The notes under the pieces are model-generated. The model was not told where the DNA came from and did not search any database. It saw only the letters and a list, made by a program, of their open reading frames with translations. This document shows, one piece after another, positions 22,463 through 35,900 of a stretch of 64,000 bases of DNA. Positions within the stretch are counted from its first letter, which is position 1. Every line of letters begins with the position of its first letter. The DNA is taken from NCBI RefSeq assembly GCF_051401765.1, contig NC_135064.1, forward strand, positions 20,806,001-20,870,000, given 5' to 3'. This DNA comes from Calliopsis andreniformis. Lineage: Eukaryota > Arthropoda > Insecta > Hymenoptera > Andrenidae. Position numbers and translations under genes: made by a program.

Positions 22463-25400
22463 TGTGAAGAATGTGAAATGATTAGTCAACTACATACATC
22501 TCCACATGATTTTAGATAAGACATTTTAGATTTTTTAAATAAATATTTTAGATTACAAACACGTGGCGGTTCTATTTTTCATTTATTCTTATCTATTATC
22601 TGTTCTTATTTTCACGTAAACAGAAGTCGACAGAAAACTTTATGAATGCGAGAAATTTTTAGGTTATTAAGAAAAAGCAATACTTAGAAGCTAAAATTAT
22701 CAATTATTTTATAATTATGAAATACTTCTCCGAGTATATAATATTTGAAGTTTGCTCAGTTAATAAGAATATAGGAAGAATATTTTTATAATATCGTGAT
22801 ATTTATTTCGATTAGATGAACGTATGATATCGAGGCAGACAGTATTTATACCGAAACCTGATATGGTCGTATGCAGTGTTTCTTATATTTGATGTGTTAT
22901 CAGTGCTTATTTCCAGACAGATTTATAAGGCGCCCCAACTGCACTATTACATGTGCAGACTCAAGTCAACGCACTTTTCCTTTCCTACAAACATCTCGGC
23001 AAATACTGTACAGAAGCTTCTACAAATATCGTATCGCAAATAAATACTGTTTGCAAACTACAAACAGATAGATACTGGATCTCCAGTTAAAATCCTTCTC
23101 TAATAAAAATGAATAGGCTTACTGTCAGTCCTACTTCTGAGTATAATTTTTCACTGAGCCAATAAAACATTTCCTTAAATTCGGCATCAGAGCGAATGTG
23201 TGTTATGAATTTGATTCAGGTGTTGTAGCTAAAGAATAATTTTTCAGTCATTCAGTACGAACACATTCTGTTCAACAGAATATTAATGTAAGCTTACAAT
23301 TGTGCAAAAAATTATTTCTAATTCAAATAAATGACTGAGCTTCTCCTTGAATACACGTAGGCTATCAGTTTAAAATTCCACATGTTCAAAGCCATGTTGT
23401 CTTTCGACGGCGAAAGTGTCCTAAGTGGCACAGTACGCGATCGATAATGGAAACATTCAATTGAAGGTTAGCTGGGTGTGCTCAAATTTAATTTATAGTT
23501 TAGCGACTATGTGGACAAGTAATACGAGCAATTTTTCCTCAGTATACAACAAAGTATGAAAGTGTGTCTAGGCTTCTCTCTTTGATTCACAGGATAAGAC
23601 CTTGGCCGGATTAGCCACATACTTACGTAGCTATTTCTTTCCCTCGACTGTTCTTATTGTTCGTACTTTTTCTTTTCTTTAGTCTTTTATATAAGCGTAT
23701 ACGTGTTTAACTATAAGCAAGGCTATCTATTTCAAGTTGTAAACTATGTACAATAAATTATCTTAAACAGTGTACAGCATTTGCAGAGTTTTACACCTTC
23801 AAGTATTTCGAGACTACAAACCATATATTTCGAAAACACACACTTAAATAGTATGGCGATAGGGAAATGAAATTCTAATGTTCATTCGAAATTTTTCAGC
23901 GTTACATAGATATACATATATTGAGTTCCTTCGTGTTCATGAATTTCAGAAAAGAAATTCAATTGTAAATGAAAATATATGCGATGTATTAAATTAATTT
24001 TGGTAGATAGAAGTCTTCAATTACTAATCTTTTTACAAACTGAAGGTTTTGCACTTTGGAAAATATCTTCTAGTATCTCTGATTTTTAATGAATTCTCGT
24101 ACATAATGTTCAATCGTAAAATATTTACACAAATGTTAAAATTCAATTCAAATTTTGAAAGAACGTAAGAATTATAGGTATCGCCATAAAATGAATTCTA
24201 CGAAATTTAGAGAAGAAACTTGGTAAAAAATTTAGTTAAAACTGGCAGTAATAATATTGAAAATATTCTATCACATCGATTAATGGAACGCGTGAAAAAG
24301 TTTTACTGTTAAAATATTCTTTCCTCTACTCGTCATTCGATACATGAAACTTCACATTTAATACAGTCCAATATTTTCCTAAAACCCTACAGAACAACGT
24401 CGATGCAAATATATTGTTAAGAAACGTATGTATCACGCTAATCGTGTGAATCATCTGATATTGAAAAGGTTAAAGAAGCATTGACACTAAGCTATTGGCG
24501 TGCCGCATTCCTCATGGTAAACTACAAATGGTTGAAACCATTGTGCTAGCACCACACTTTATTTACCACTGTGACCTCGTTATTATCAATTAGTTGTTCC
24601 ATTAATCTCAATATGAAAAACTGTACACAACACGAACACGTACCCTTGACTTTTACGCCATTCGAAGAAGTGAACTACTCTTCGAACTTCCTGAACTTCG
24701 ATCGACTTAAACTTTTCTTCGATTCTCTCATTTTCGATAAGTAAAAAATTGACAGTGAAAAGTGTCGCAGACAAAAATTGACGTCGATACGAGAAAGCAA
24801 CAATGGAAACAATGAAACAGCAGAAAGCTTACCGCAAACTAGTATTCGGGACGATTATAAAGGATGTTCAATGATTGACGTTGTACAGCTGTTTCGAAAT
24901 GGTTCGCGGCATCTGAGCTTTCTTGCTTTTTTAGATAACTACACAGCGTGCACTAGCGTTCTGCCAACTGCAGAACAAGTAAAAGGAACAAACGTTTATA
25001 TATGTGGTGTAATACGCACAGTATCAGTATCGATCAAGGTAATAGTGTTTGCATTATTCTTATCATTTGAAATATTATCTGGTCTCGCGTTTCACAACAA
25101 ACACTGTCCAACTGGTGAAAATCGATTTCGACCGCACCAGTGCTCGGCCATGTTCCCTGCTGTCGGAAATTTGCGTTTTCATTACATTTTTAGGTTAAAA
25201 ATCACCAGTTCGAAGGGAATCACGTTGTTGTGTCTCAGGGCAACGAACTATTAAACGGAGAATGCTCCGCGTTCGAAAGTCCCTGTGATTGTTTAAATGG
25301 TTGTACTGCAGAATTGGACTCTTCGCGCCATCTGTCGGTGGCGAATTGAATTAAACGTGGACCAAGTGGCGGTGTATTTGAATTTTTTTAAGGAATTTAT

Positions 25401-26952
25401 ATTATTGAATTTTGTTTTTTTATGTTACTGCTATGAAAGGGGATTCCTAAGATTAGTTTAATTTTTTTGTTATCATTTCTTCTTTTTGATATAGATTTTA
25501 CAATGTTTTAAAAATTGAAGATCCTTTTTCATGTAGTGGGCGTTTACTATATAGTGTCCATTATCCTAAAATATTTTTTTTTGTCTCAATAAAATAATGC
25601 GTAGGATATATATTTTGAGCCTAGATGGTTTAATTTCTTTGTTGACCGCCTAAAATGTGAAATATTATTTTGAAACGTGGTTTCACTATAAAAAAGAAGT
25701 TTATTATTCGTAGCTGAGGTGGCGCGTGGTACATACATGAGGTTTCCGACTACAACAAGTCCTATAATTTCACGCAATACTATGTACAGACATGGTTCGT
25801 GTTGAAATATTAATATCTAAGTATTAATTAACATAAGTCAACGTTACGACTAAATCATTACCCATTACGTTTATGATCTATGATTAATGTTCGCAAGGTT
25901 CGCGTTATCAGCGCACCTTTTACAAGTTTAATTGTTTCGTGTTATCTTCTAACGCGTGTCCCGTAGTGCAGTTTCATAGCAATTCGCTGTCAACGATGTA
26001 CCTAATCGTTTAAATCTATGCTATATCGTAGTAGTAATTTTCAGTCGACGAAGAGAAGTGATTTTTCTCGTCAAATGTACTTAACGCTTAACGTTTCCCT
26101 AATAAGTTTGTAAAAATAATCGAAGGACAATTATCAACAGCAACCACACTTACAGTTACGTACACGCGAACGCATAAAAACGCTTTGATAGAAAGTATCA
26201 TAAAGCGAGCACATTGATTGAAATATTAAAGAAACAAAGACAAAGAATGGATGGTAATAAATATTACTTCCGCGGACATCGAGGGGTACTACTTTCCTCT
26301 GGTTACAATAATCGTACCTGCCCTCCTTCAGAGTATAAAAATATTCGCGCAATTAGTACCTAGAAGAGTTGCGATTCTTGCAACACTGATAATCATGCGC
26401 AAGAGCGCGTCGCGCTTTCATCAATATGATTTACAAGATTCAAATTCATTTTTGTCGCGCTAACCCGCTTACCTTGAGCAAAAATATCAAAGGACACTTA
26501 GTGATCGATGTTTCTACTATTCTATGGTACGAGAAGCTTTGTTCGTAGCAAAGAAGTACAATTTTCAGGAATATCGAGAGAGATCATAAGAGATGAGAAA
26601 TGAAGGGTGGAGAAAAATAGAACGATATAATAAATCCTTATTTATGTTTACGAATGATTCGTGCGTTGTAAGAACGTGATCTACCTATTATCGGACAATT
26701 TGAGTATTCATGACGAGCAGAAGGATATGCGAACGATAAAAAAAAATGGCACCCTGAGTTGAAGAAGCACGGTTTTTGAAGAAACACGGTGTTATTAAGT
26801 ACTCGCTGCCGGGACCTTTTTCTTTGCCGCTATCTGTCATTCAGAAACAGTAGTTAGTGGAATCTGAGCACATTGGAATGTACTTTCATCGAGGTATAGA
26901 ATCTCCATAATTTCAAACGGCTGGCAAGCTGGTTGCCTCTCCCAGTTCCCTG
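22463..26952. other. Long gene-free stretch between odorant receptor 3 and ex
   Basis: About 4.5 kb with no gene that I can recognise. Frames such as 24778-25254 (+) lack family resemblance. Points of note are CTCF-like motifs at 25326 (GCGCCATCT) and 25717 (AGGTGGCGC). The right end holds the 3' UTR of ex, which is transcribed leftwards. A non-coding RNA gene or a rapidly evolving small gene cannot be excluded. Confidence 0.45.
25326..25725. promoter_or_regulatory. CTCF-like motif pair, possible insulator
   Basis: GCGCCATCT at 25326-25334 and AGGTGGCGC at 25717-25725 resemble the insect CTCF core (AGGTGGCGC or its complement), with a weaker AGTGGCGG at about 25365. Similar motifs at 1415 and 1441 lie on the far side of the boca-receptor-transporter block. 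Motif matches alone are weak evidence; binding is not shown. Confidence 0.3.
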
Positions 26953-29900
26953 TTAGGAATGCGACGCCCTGGTCGGATCCTTTTTAGGAGGCACACCTGT
27001 CGAATTGGTCACCTTGTAAGCGTTGCCCTTCACCTCGGCGGGATGTTTGTGGGTACTCGTCGACGATTTCCTCGGTGGCTTCGTGATCTGCGTCGTTGAA
27101 AGACCGCTCACTGGATACTTGTTTCTGCTGGAGGTTCCGCCGTTACTGCTTCTTCCTGTGTTCTTCGTGGACGTCGAGGATGCCGCCTCAGTAGGATGTT
27201 TTGGCATTACGAACGCCTTTGTCTGCTTCAGCAAGTAACGATCGTTGCACAGCGCGGATATCAGCGGCAGGTCCAAGTTGCGACTCTTCTCTCGAAGCGT
27301 CCGAATGTCCAACATTCCATCCTCCTTCCCTTCCTCGTGTTCTTCTGTAATGTTCGATTTCGATGTCTTCTTTGGGGAAGACGATGAGGATGCTGATGGA
27401 AGAGGTTGATTTTTCTCGAGATTCTAAAAAGGGATATGATTGTTATATTTATAGAGTAAATTCAATGATAGTTTTCAGTAACAATTTCCTGAACAGTGGC
27501 GGATTATACATAAGGTGCATGAGGTGCCTAGGGCCCTTGGAAAGGGAGTCAATATTAGCAAAAAATGATTTATTTTTTGTTATAATTATTAGGTAGTTCA
27601 TTAAGATCTGCGGATTTTATTTTAAAGTTTATTGGACTACATGATACCACCTTCTGTTGCTATCTCCTACTTCTCTGTAACCTGAATTCTGAATTTCATA
27701 TCTATAGAATTGTGAGAGTTTAGATTCAAAGTATCGTCCGCTCAATTTTTCACTCTATTGAGTTTTCGAAATGATTATTTTATTTTGCACCTCAGGTCCC
27801 ATACCTCGATCCTCCACTGTTCCCGAAGAAAGTCCCAAATAAAGCCTACCTGTATTTCATAGGGCGGTGGCGGAGGTGGCGGCGGTAGCCTGCGATGCTT
27901 AAACTGCGGCAGGGACTGCAGCTTGATGCTGGAAGGCGCGTCGAAGCACTTGAGAATATTCTCATCGCTTCTGGTCCTCGAGAACGTGTGAAGAGTGTGA
28001 GGATGCGCCGGCGCCGGCGGTTCGCGTCTAAGACTCTGACTTCCTGCCGACGAACAAGTAGCCCCACTGTATAGCGAGCTCGTACTAGCAGCATAGTGGC
28101 TGCTCAGATTACTATGCGGTAAATAATTGTTAGAGCTGGTGTCGCTGCTACTAAGGTTCTGATTCGAAGCGTACTTCGACGGGGACGAGAAGGACGAGCC
28201 AGGAAGGTACGGCGTGCTACGATACATTACCAACGACTTGTTATTAAAAGAAGGATAGGGAGGTGGCGGATACGCAGCCATAGCCGCTAGAAGCGAGCCC
28301 TGTTTCGCATCGATGTACTCTTGCTTGGACACAGCGGGATCTTTCAGAGGGAACATCACGTAATCGACATCGGAATAGAGCTGCTGCTTATACTGCTCGA
28401 TCTGCGACCTGGCCACTTGACTCGTGTACACGGTAGCCAAGCTAGGGGGCGGCGGCGGCGGTTGTCTGGGATGGACCATGGGCGGGGGAGGCGGTGGCGG
28501 GGGTGGCGGTGGTGTTAAGTAAGGCAACAAGACCGGAGCACCTCGTGAGGCGTGCACGTCCAGGTAATTGTTCGGTCCTACGACCAGCGCCGCCACGGGA
28601 GCGTGAACAGGCGTGGGTTTCATTTTGTCACCGGGGTAAGTGGGTGGCTGAATCCTGGGCGGTGGTTTCGGGGCGATCAACACGTCGGCCGTCTGGCTGG
28701 CGATCTTCGAGGAAACTAGACTGACATTCACTTTGCTGCTCGCCAGGCTGCTTTGTATCTTCGTCGAGGCGACCCTAGGCACAATCTCCTCGCCCGTGGC
28801 TGGATAGAGCGTAGAGATCGCCTCCTGCCGCGTCACGTCTGGCACATCAGGATAAGGTGGCGGCGGCGGAGGCTCCCTGGGAGTCACAGCGTCGTTCCTC
28901 GGCGGCGTGGGCGGCGGTATTTGAATCCTTTCTCTGGGCGACGTGTAGGGCGGCGGCGGCGGAGGGTCTGTTCGCCTAGGTGGCAGAGGTACGAACTCTC
29001 CGCGAGTCGCATTGTACGGCGGTGGAGGAGGAGGTTCTCGTTCGATGTCTGGTATCTTGGACCGCGACGAGTTTATCGTCGCGTAGTCCATGCTCACTGG
29101 GTAAGGAGGGGGCGGAGGAAGCTGTCTGTCGCTGTCTGTCCTCGGCGGCGGAGGCGGCGGAGGCATGGTGACGTAATCGCAGTCGGAGTCCATGGAGTTG
29201 CTGATGGTCTTCCGAGGAGGGTATCGACCAACGATCAGGTCTGACAGTTCGTCGGCTGACAATAGAGGCCCCACGCTGGAAGGATCGCTACCGTCGCCTC
29301 TGAAGCTTCCCGCGCTGAGAATGCTATTGCTGCGGGATCTGGAGTCTTCTAGTTGTTGGTCCAAGGAGACACCTGACATGGTGGCAACCACGTTGGCGAC
29401 GTCCTCGTCGCCTTTGCAGACGCTGTAAATCGGTTCTTGGTCTTCCGTGCTGACGTCTTCCGTGTAGACGTCGCTTGTTTCGGATCTGAGGCCGCTGTGG
29501 ATGGTGTAGAAGCCAGAGGTCACGGAGGCCTCGTCGGTTGTCGACTGGACGGAACTTAAGGCACACACGTCGCTCGCTGCGGAGGACTCGTTGGCGTCTC
29601 CTGTTGGAGAGTAGAGGTCTCCCATTCTCTCGTCTTGCATCTCGCTGCTTCTCAGAGTGTACACCCCGCTTGTCTCGCTTGCAATGTCGGTACCTGAAAA
29701 TGACATTTGCTGTAGCATGGTATATCTGTGGTCTAATATGGTACGTGCACTGTTACTTTTAGGGAGATATGCAATTTCACATTTTAATCCAAAGTGTTCT
29801 GTTAGGGTATGTTTAGACCAGGGTTTCTCAACTCTTTTTTGATTTGTGACTCTTTTGCGACTATTGGCTACTTCTTATCCCCACTTCTTTCTCTATTGCT

Positions 29901-32900
29901 TCTCCTATCCCTTACTTTCCTTCACATGGCCCTCAAAATTCGTCGTCAGAACCCCTAGAAGGCCATAGGGTCCTGATTGAGAAACCCTGGTTTACACCAA
30001 GCGATCGAATGCTCGTTCATTTCCCGCTTCAGCAAAATTCAATCAGATATATTTATATTATGAATAAATAAAGTCGACAAATGAACGAAAGAATGCTCGT
30101 GCCACTTGAATTTTATTGAAGTAAAAGAAGAAGGAGCTTTCTCTCGCTTGGTGTCAGTGCATCCTTAGAAGATAGGCTCACGAAGGATCTCACCTGCGTA
30201 TTTGCCGCCTTTCTTGCACCTCTCGTAAATGGCTCCAGGAAAACTAGCAGTTTCGGACGAAACCGCTGAATTCTGTGCCGTATGTGAATAACCCAATTCT
30301 AGACTGGACGTAGCCGAAGTGCGACGCATTCGCGGCGGTCCACCAGCAGGTGCATTCACGACCACGACCGTGCTGCAGCTGCTGCTACATTGTGACCCCT
30401 CAGCGGCGGTCGCTGCGCTCGACGCCAATCTCAATGCAGCAGTCGTGGGTGTACTATCTGCCCCGTCCACTTCTACAAATCGTTCGATTGTGTTAGAGAG
30501 TCTTCAGGAAATATTTATGGTTATGCAGACTATGCACTTCTGCTTTACGACTTCTTCAAACAATGCAACATATATATGCGTGTTTGCAACATGATGATTA
30601 ATTTTGTTACAGAAAAAGAAGTGGCTTTTCTCGTGGAGAAGAACCTTTATGGCCTAAGATTTCAAAATAGAAACATAGAATACAAATTCGGCTTAACTAA
30701 ATTAAATAACAATCTACAAAGATGTGGTTTCAGTTTGAAATCACTGGGCCACAAAGGGTTAATCACCCAGACCTCTGGTTTAACCCTCCAGCTGTGGGTG
30801 GCTTTTTTAGTTTTCACTACAAGAATGTGGACTAGTTTTTTATTTTACAGAGAAAAACAAAGATGCTTAAATATCCTACAAATGGCAACTAAGACACTAG
30901 ACAATATAAGTAAGATGCAGTTTGACATAGGATCTGCAGTTAGAGAGTCAAGTCTTCTCCTTTCATAATGACTATCTATACATTATAGGTACTTATTAAA
31001 AGACAAAAATACATTAAAAGGCAAACAAGTATATGTAGCATTCACATAGTAATTAAAAATGTCTAAAGCATTAAAAGTTTCATATACTTTATAAGAGAAA
31101 TACAATTTAATTCCCTATAGAAATCAAGTACTTGAACATAAGATCCAAAACTCAACCTGGACGAAGTCGAATTCAAAGGAAAGCGTATCAAACAATTAAG
31201 AAATAATTGCAAGTAACAATTAATGCCCTTACCGTCTACGGTGGAGACTGGCGAGGAGGGCAAGGAACGATCCTCGACGTCCGCGTTCGCACCGTTCACA
31301 ACGCCACACTGAACACCTGAGTGGGAAGTGTTTTCAGTAAGACGTGGCAGACATTCTGTCGAAGCGGGCGCCGTATCTGGCTCATCCTCGCTGTGAACTC
31401 GGTCGCTGACAATTCCAGAAGTTGTGTTGGATGACGTGCTCGAGATAACAGAAATTCGTTGGTCACCGCGTGCCCCTCGTGCTGTTAGGCTCAGCTTGCA
31501 TCGGGCAGGATACATATAGCAATCACGGAGAACCTTCCTCTCTGTATCCAGAAACAAAAAGTCAATTTTATTTCAATGTTTAGGTAAGTTTAGGTGAACC
31601 TAAAGCTGGGTCTACACTACATGTTATATGACAGAGTTATAGAATTTTTTAGAAAACAGAGAAGAGAGTTTTTTCTAGTATAGACCCAACTTAATAATTT
31701 TAGATTATATTTAGGAAAGAGTATGGGAGAAAATCAGTTATGAATTTACCTTCTTCTTCGCGCCTCTTCGCTTCGTTGACCCTAGGTGCTATGGCCATGG
31801 AGAACTGATGGGTGTCGCGACAGAGTCCAAGAAGGAGCTTGCTTTTGTCATCGCATCCACTGTAGAGAGTGAGCTTGTCCGGCTGATCGACCGCGCGAAT
31901 CTCGAACTTCTTGCGCTGTATGTTAAAAATCAAGAGAATCAGGAGAAAATCCTTTGGGAAAAATATATGAAAAATATATCTGTGGTTGCAAGGCAAAATG
32001 ATCTACATCTCATATTCAAAAAATTCGAATTTTCGCTTTAATTGACATCTAGAATATACGATCTATATTTTCAGAAAGAAAAACGAGCATTAAAAGAATA
32101 TTTTCATATAAAAACAAGGGTCCAAGAAGATACAAGCCCAGAAAACAGTACTGAAGCTGAGAACTTTGAATCCCAGTATCTCACAAACAAAAGCATGTCA
32201 CTTAGGTCATTTTATCTTGCAACTACAGATATTTGAACTTAATTTCTTCTTTATGGGCTTCACTATAGGGACCATTTTCTCCCTGCTCCTCTATCATTCC
32301 TTCCATGCTACCTCTAAATAAAAAAATAAGATACTAACGTCGAAGCAGAGTTTGCCGATGTTGTTCCAGGCAAAGACCCGCGGTGTCTCCTCCTCGGCGT
32401 ATACTCGCACCCCGCGAGCGCATATCGCGAGGAGGATGCGTCCAGGGCCTGCCTCGTTCTTGCTGCGTCGCAGTCGGTAGAGGTGAGCGTTGAGCGGCGC
32501 CTCCAGCAGCACCGCCTCCCGGATGTATTGCAGCTCTGCCTCCTCCCTGGAGAGTCCTCGGTTGTCCCTGTGCTGAGCCGCGAGCACAGCGAGCACATTC
32601 GACTCGAGGCACATCTAACACCGAGCATCATCGATTACGTTTAATCGGGGGATCGACCATCGCCATTCCCTACTAAACTATTAAGCGTTTCACAAACGGG
32701 AGGAATCGAACCGAGGCAACGCGGCACGCCGACACCGATCGAGCCGCGGTTTACGATCGAGGCATCGGCATCGGGAATGGGTCTACATTCCACGAGGTGG
32801 ATATCGTTGGAAAAACGAGGAACCGAGGGATTTATGTTTATCGCGGCAATGATATATGCCCCTGATGTAATTCGAGGACCTCGAGGAAACTCCTCGGTCT

Positions 32901-35900
32901 CGTTGACGTCTGGAGCTTGGGGAACTCTCGCGGGATGTGGTGGATGTTTCGAAAGGTGCGGAAGAAGTAATGGTCGCGATCTGTGGGGATTATGGGTCTT
33001 TGTAGATTTGATGGAGGATGTGTTGGGATTTAGAACCTCATCTTCAGAGGTATATCGAGGCCAGAAGAAAACAATGTCTACTTTTCCCGTTGCTACTGAA
33101 GAGTAAAATTGGGTAATCTCTGTAGTCAGATGGCGAAACCTGGTACACGTGTCATTAACTTTCTAGTTTTTTAGTACAGTGATTTTGAAGTTAGATATAT
33201 CAATAGGTAAACCCACATGTCTTGAATTGTTATAACCTGTCTATTTGTTGAGCTATGTGATTTACAAGTATTATCTTTTGAGAAAAGTGACACATCAGTT
33301 TCGCTATTCGATTATAAGACTAATAGTGGATATAAACTAGAGGTGAGAATCGGATTAAATTGGTGAGTTGAAGAACAAACATGAATCTGTGGATTTTACA
33401 TAATATCTGGACATTCAGTGCCAGAGTGTATTAAGTTCACTGTTTTTTGTATGACTTAACACACTTTGGCTCTGAAATGCAGACATCTACTTTACTACTA
33501 ACAATAAAGATCGAATAAACTAATAGAGACTATAAACCAAAGATGGAAATCGGTTCTTAATAATTCCAGAATTAAGATCGCGCATTTCAGCGTTGCTCTG
33601 AGTAGAGCACTTTAATTTCTCGTGATGCCACATGACATTAGTCTGGAACTCATTAATCGACGAGCTTTTCAGTTCCCTCTATCGATAATAGGTCTTTACA
33701 GGAGATTTGATGCAGGCTAGCAACAGATATAATGTTCAGAGCCTCATTCTACCTATGAAACTCAAATGATTTGAAATTGGTTGGTAGTTTTAAACCTTAA
33801 ACAATCGTATGTAAATACCTCTGTGACAATAATACAAATTCTGAATATACCATTAGGGGAGGCAACTGAAAGAAGTGCTCCACCCAATTCTGCACGATTC
33901 AATTTAATGAACCTCCATAATCTTTTATGAAAAGGAGGTTCGTTTGCGCTATAGAATCCCTTTTTAGCTTTCAGGCCTACCACTAGATAGTGTACACAGA
34001 AATACAGGGAATTATTTATCCAAATCGTGGCCATTACTTTTTCCAATTCGTACAGGGTGATCCAGAATTATTGCAAGGGATACGTATCACTGAGAAGGAG
34101 TACTGAAGTTTCTCGCGTGTAAGCTTCTAAACTAAGCATGTTAAGGGGATTGAGTTTCAAGTGAGACTTACGTGAGGCGGAAGGTAATCCGTGGGCTTGC
34201 AGTATCCCACAGATCCCGCGTGTGGCCTGTGCCGTTCTTCGGAGTAGTCGCCAAGATCGGCTTGTAGGGCAAGGCCCGCGAGTGTGAGCAGAGGCGTAAC
34301 GATGGATGGCTCGTGTAGGGGATGGTGAGGATGGAGGCTCTCCACCCCACCCCCATGCCTGACGACATTGTCCCGCAATTGCAGGTAATAGTGGTGACGC
34401 GTCGTCTCATCGCTGAAATCAGATACAGAACACTTTATCAATAGGAGCACAAATATATAAAATTAGTAGCGAACAACAAACGAAAATTGAAGAAAATAGG
34501 CAAATTTTGTAGGTGTGTACTGTTGAATTCGTTTTCGAGATCAATTCATACGAATTGTATCTCACTCTGGTATTGTAAAAAATTTGGCGTGACAAGGCTC
34601 ATAAATATAACTTCTTTACTCTAAATATTTGGTCTAAATTCTGTTTTATTAGGATAACCAATTTTTCTTGATTATCCTTCGTCGCTGTCCACTACTTTGG
34701 ATACTTTTTTGAATTTCGAAGCACTGTGTACCTACGTGAATTAAAGTCTAAATAATTTAAAGCTCGATGGACCGAAGTGAATCGCGCTTAAGTTACGTAG
34801 CAGCACGTGACTTTCACAAGACACCGTGTTTCGTTTCGTGCGAAAGAATGTCTTTATAAGAACGTCGGCCGAGGATCCCGTAGCCATAATAAAGCCTTCG
34901 ATCGAGAAACAGCGTTGCCATTAAGACGAAGAAAAAAATTCATCTCCTATGGAATCCGCGGTATTTAATTATTCACCGAGTCACGATACGATTCATTATA
35001 TCGACGAGCGCATCCGGATCACTTCAGAACCATTCACCCAGCTTCGATCGATCCTGGGTTCCCTTCTACTTCGATCACCATACTAGAGCCACGATCGAGA
35101 GCTGGATCATTCTGGTAACCGTGAGAAGCATATCTCACAGAAATGGCAAGGTTGTTGTTATTAATTATGCAAATGCTTTCTCGCGATTCGTTGCGCTATC
35201 AGGCGTAGCGGATGTTGGATTCGTTTGGCGATTCATTCGTTGACGTCAGAGCATGTGGTCACCTAGATGTTTGTGAAAGGATGTGTAGGATGTTTCGGAA
35301 ATTTCTGAGTAAATACAATTCGCAATCAAATTAAAGAATCGCTAATTTTGGGACGAAAAATTGACGATCTTTGAACTGCTGTAACTTTGTGAAAAAAAGT
35401 CGTACAGGAGTGTATCTAGGCTCATTTCTGAGAGCAAAGCCTCTACTTTTTTATTACTGGATTTAACTTTTTGTAGATCATTTTCTAGTTGGCTGCAGGC
35501 TGAATAATAGAAGATTATTTTTTTCCCGAACCTTTTCTAAATTATGCTTTAATATATTACAGGGTAATATTATAATGAAGAGAGTTCATTATGTGAATCA
35601 GTACTGATTAAAAAACAATCTTACAGTAAATATTCATTTCAAAAGATCAAATTTCTGATAAGCAGAATATTTTGGACTATTCTTGAATTTTTAAATTGTG
35701 CAAGATCATTTTTATAGGGTCAGGAAAATAAGGTTTGATTTTAAAAGAAATTCAGAAAGTGGAACTATCCTGAAGGAAAGAATTTTAAACACTTTTTAAG
35801 TGTCTATGGAATATTTTGATTTATAGAACAACACTATAGAACGAAACTAGCTTCGTAGGTCTTTGACGCTGGAATCGATAGAAGTTAATTATTTTGAGTA

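Noticed and set aside
24778..25254. 158-codon plus-strand open frame in the gene-free interval
   Set aside because: The frame has no recognisable motif, begins with a non-ATG start and shows no codon pattern unlike surrounding DNA. Not enough to call a gene.
28753..29244. Arg-rich plus-strand frame opposite the ex tail exon
   Set aside because: It is the antisense shadow of the proline-rich coding exon of ex.
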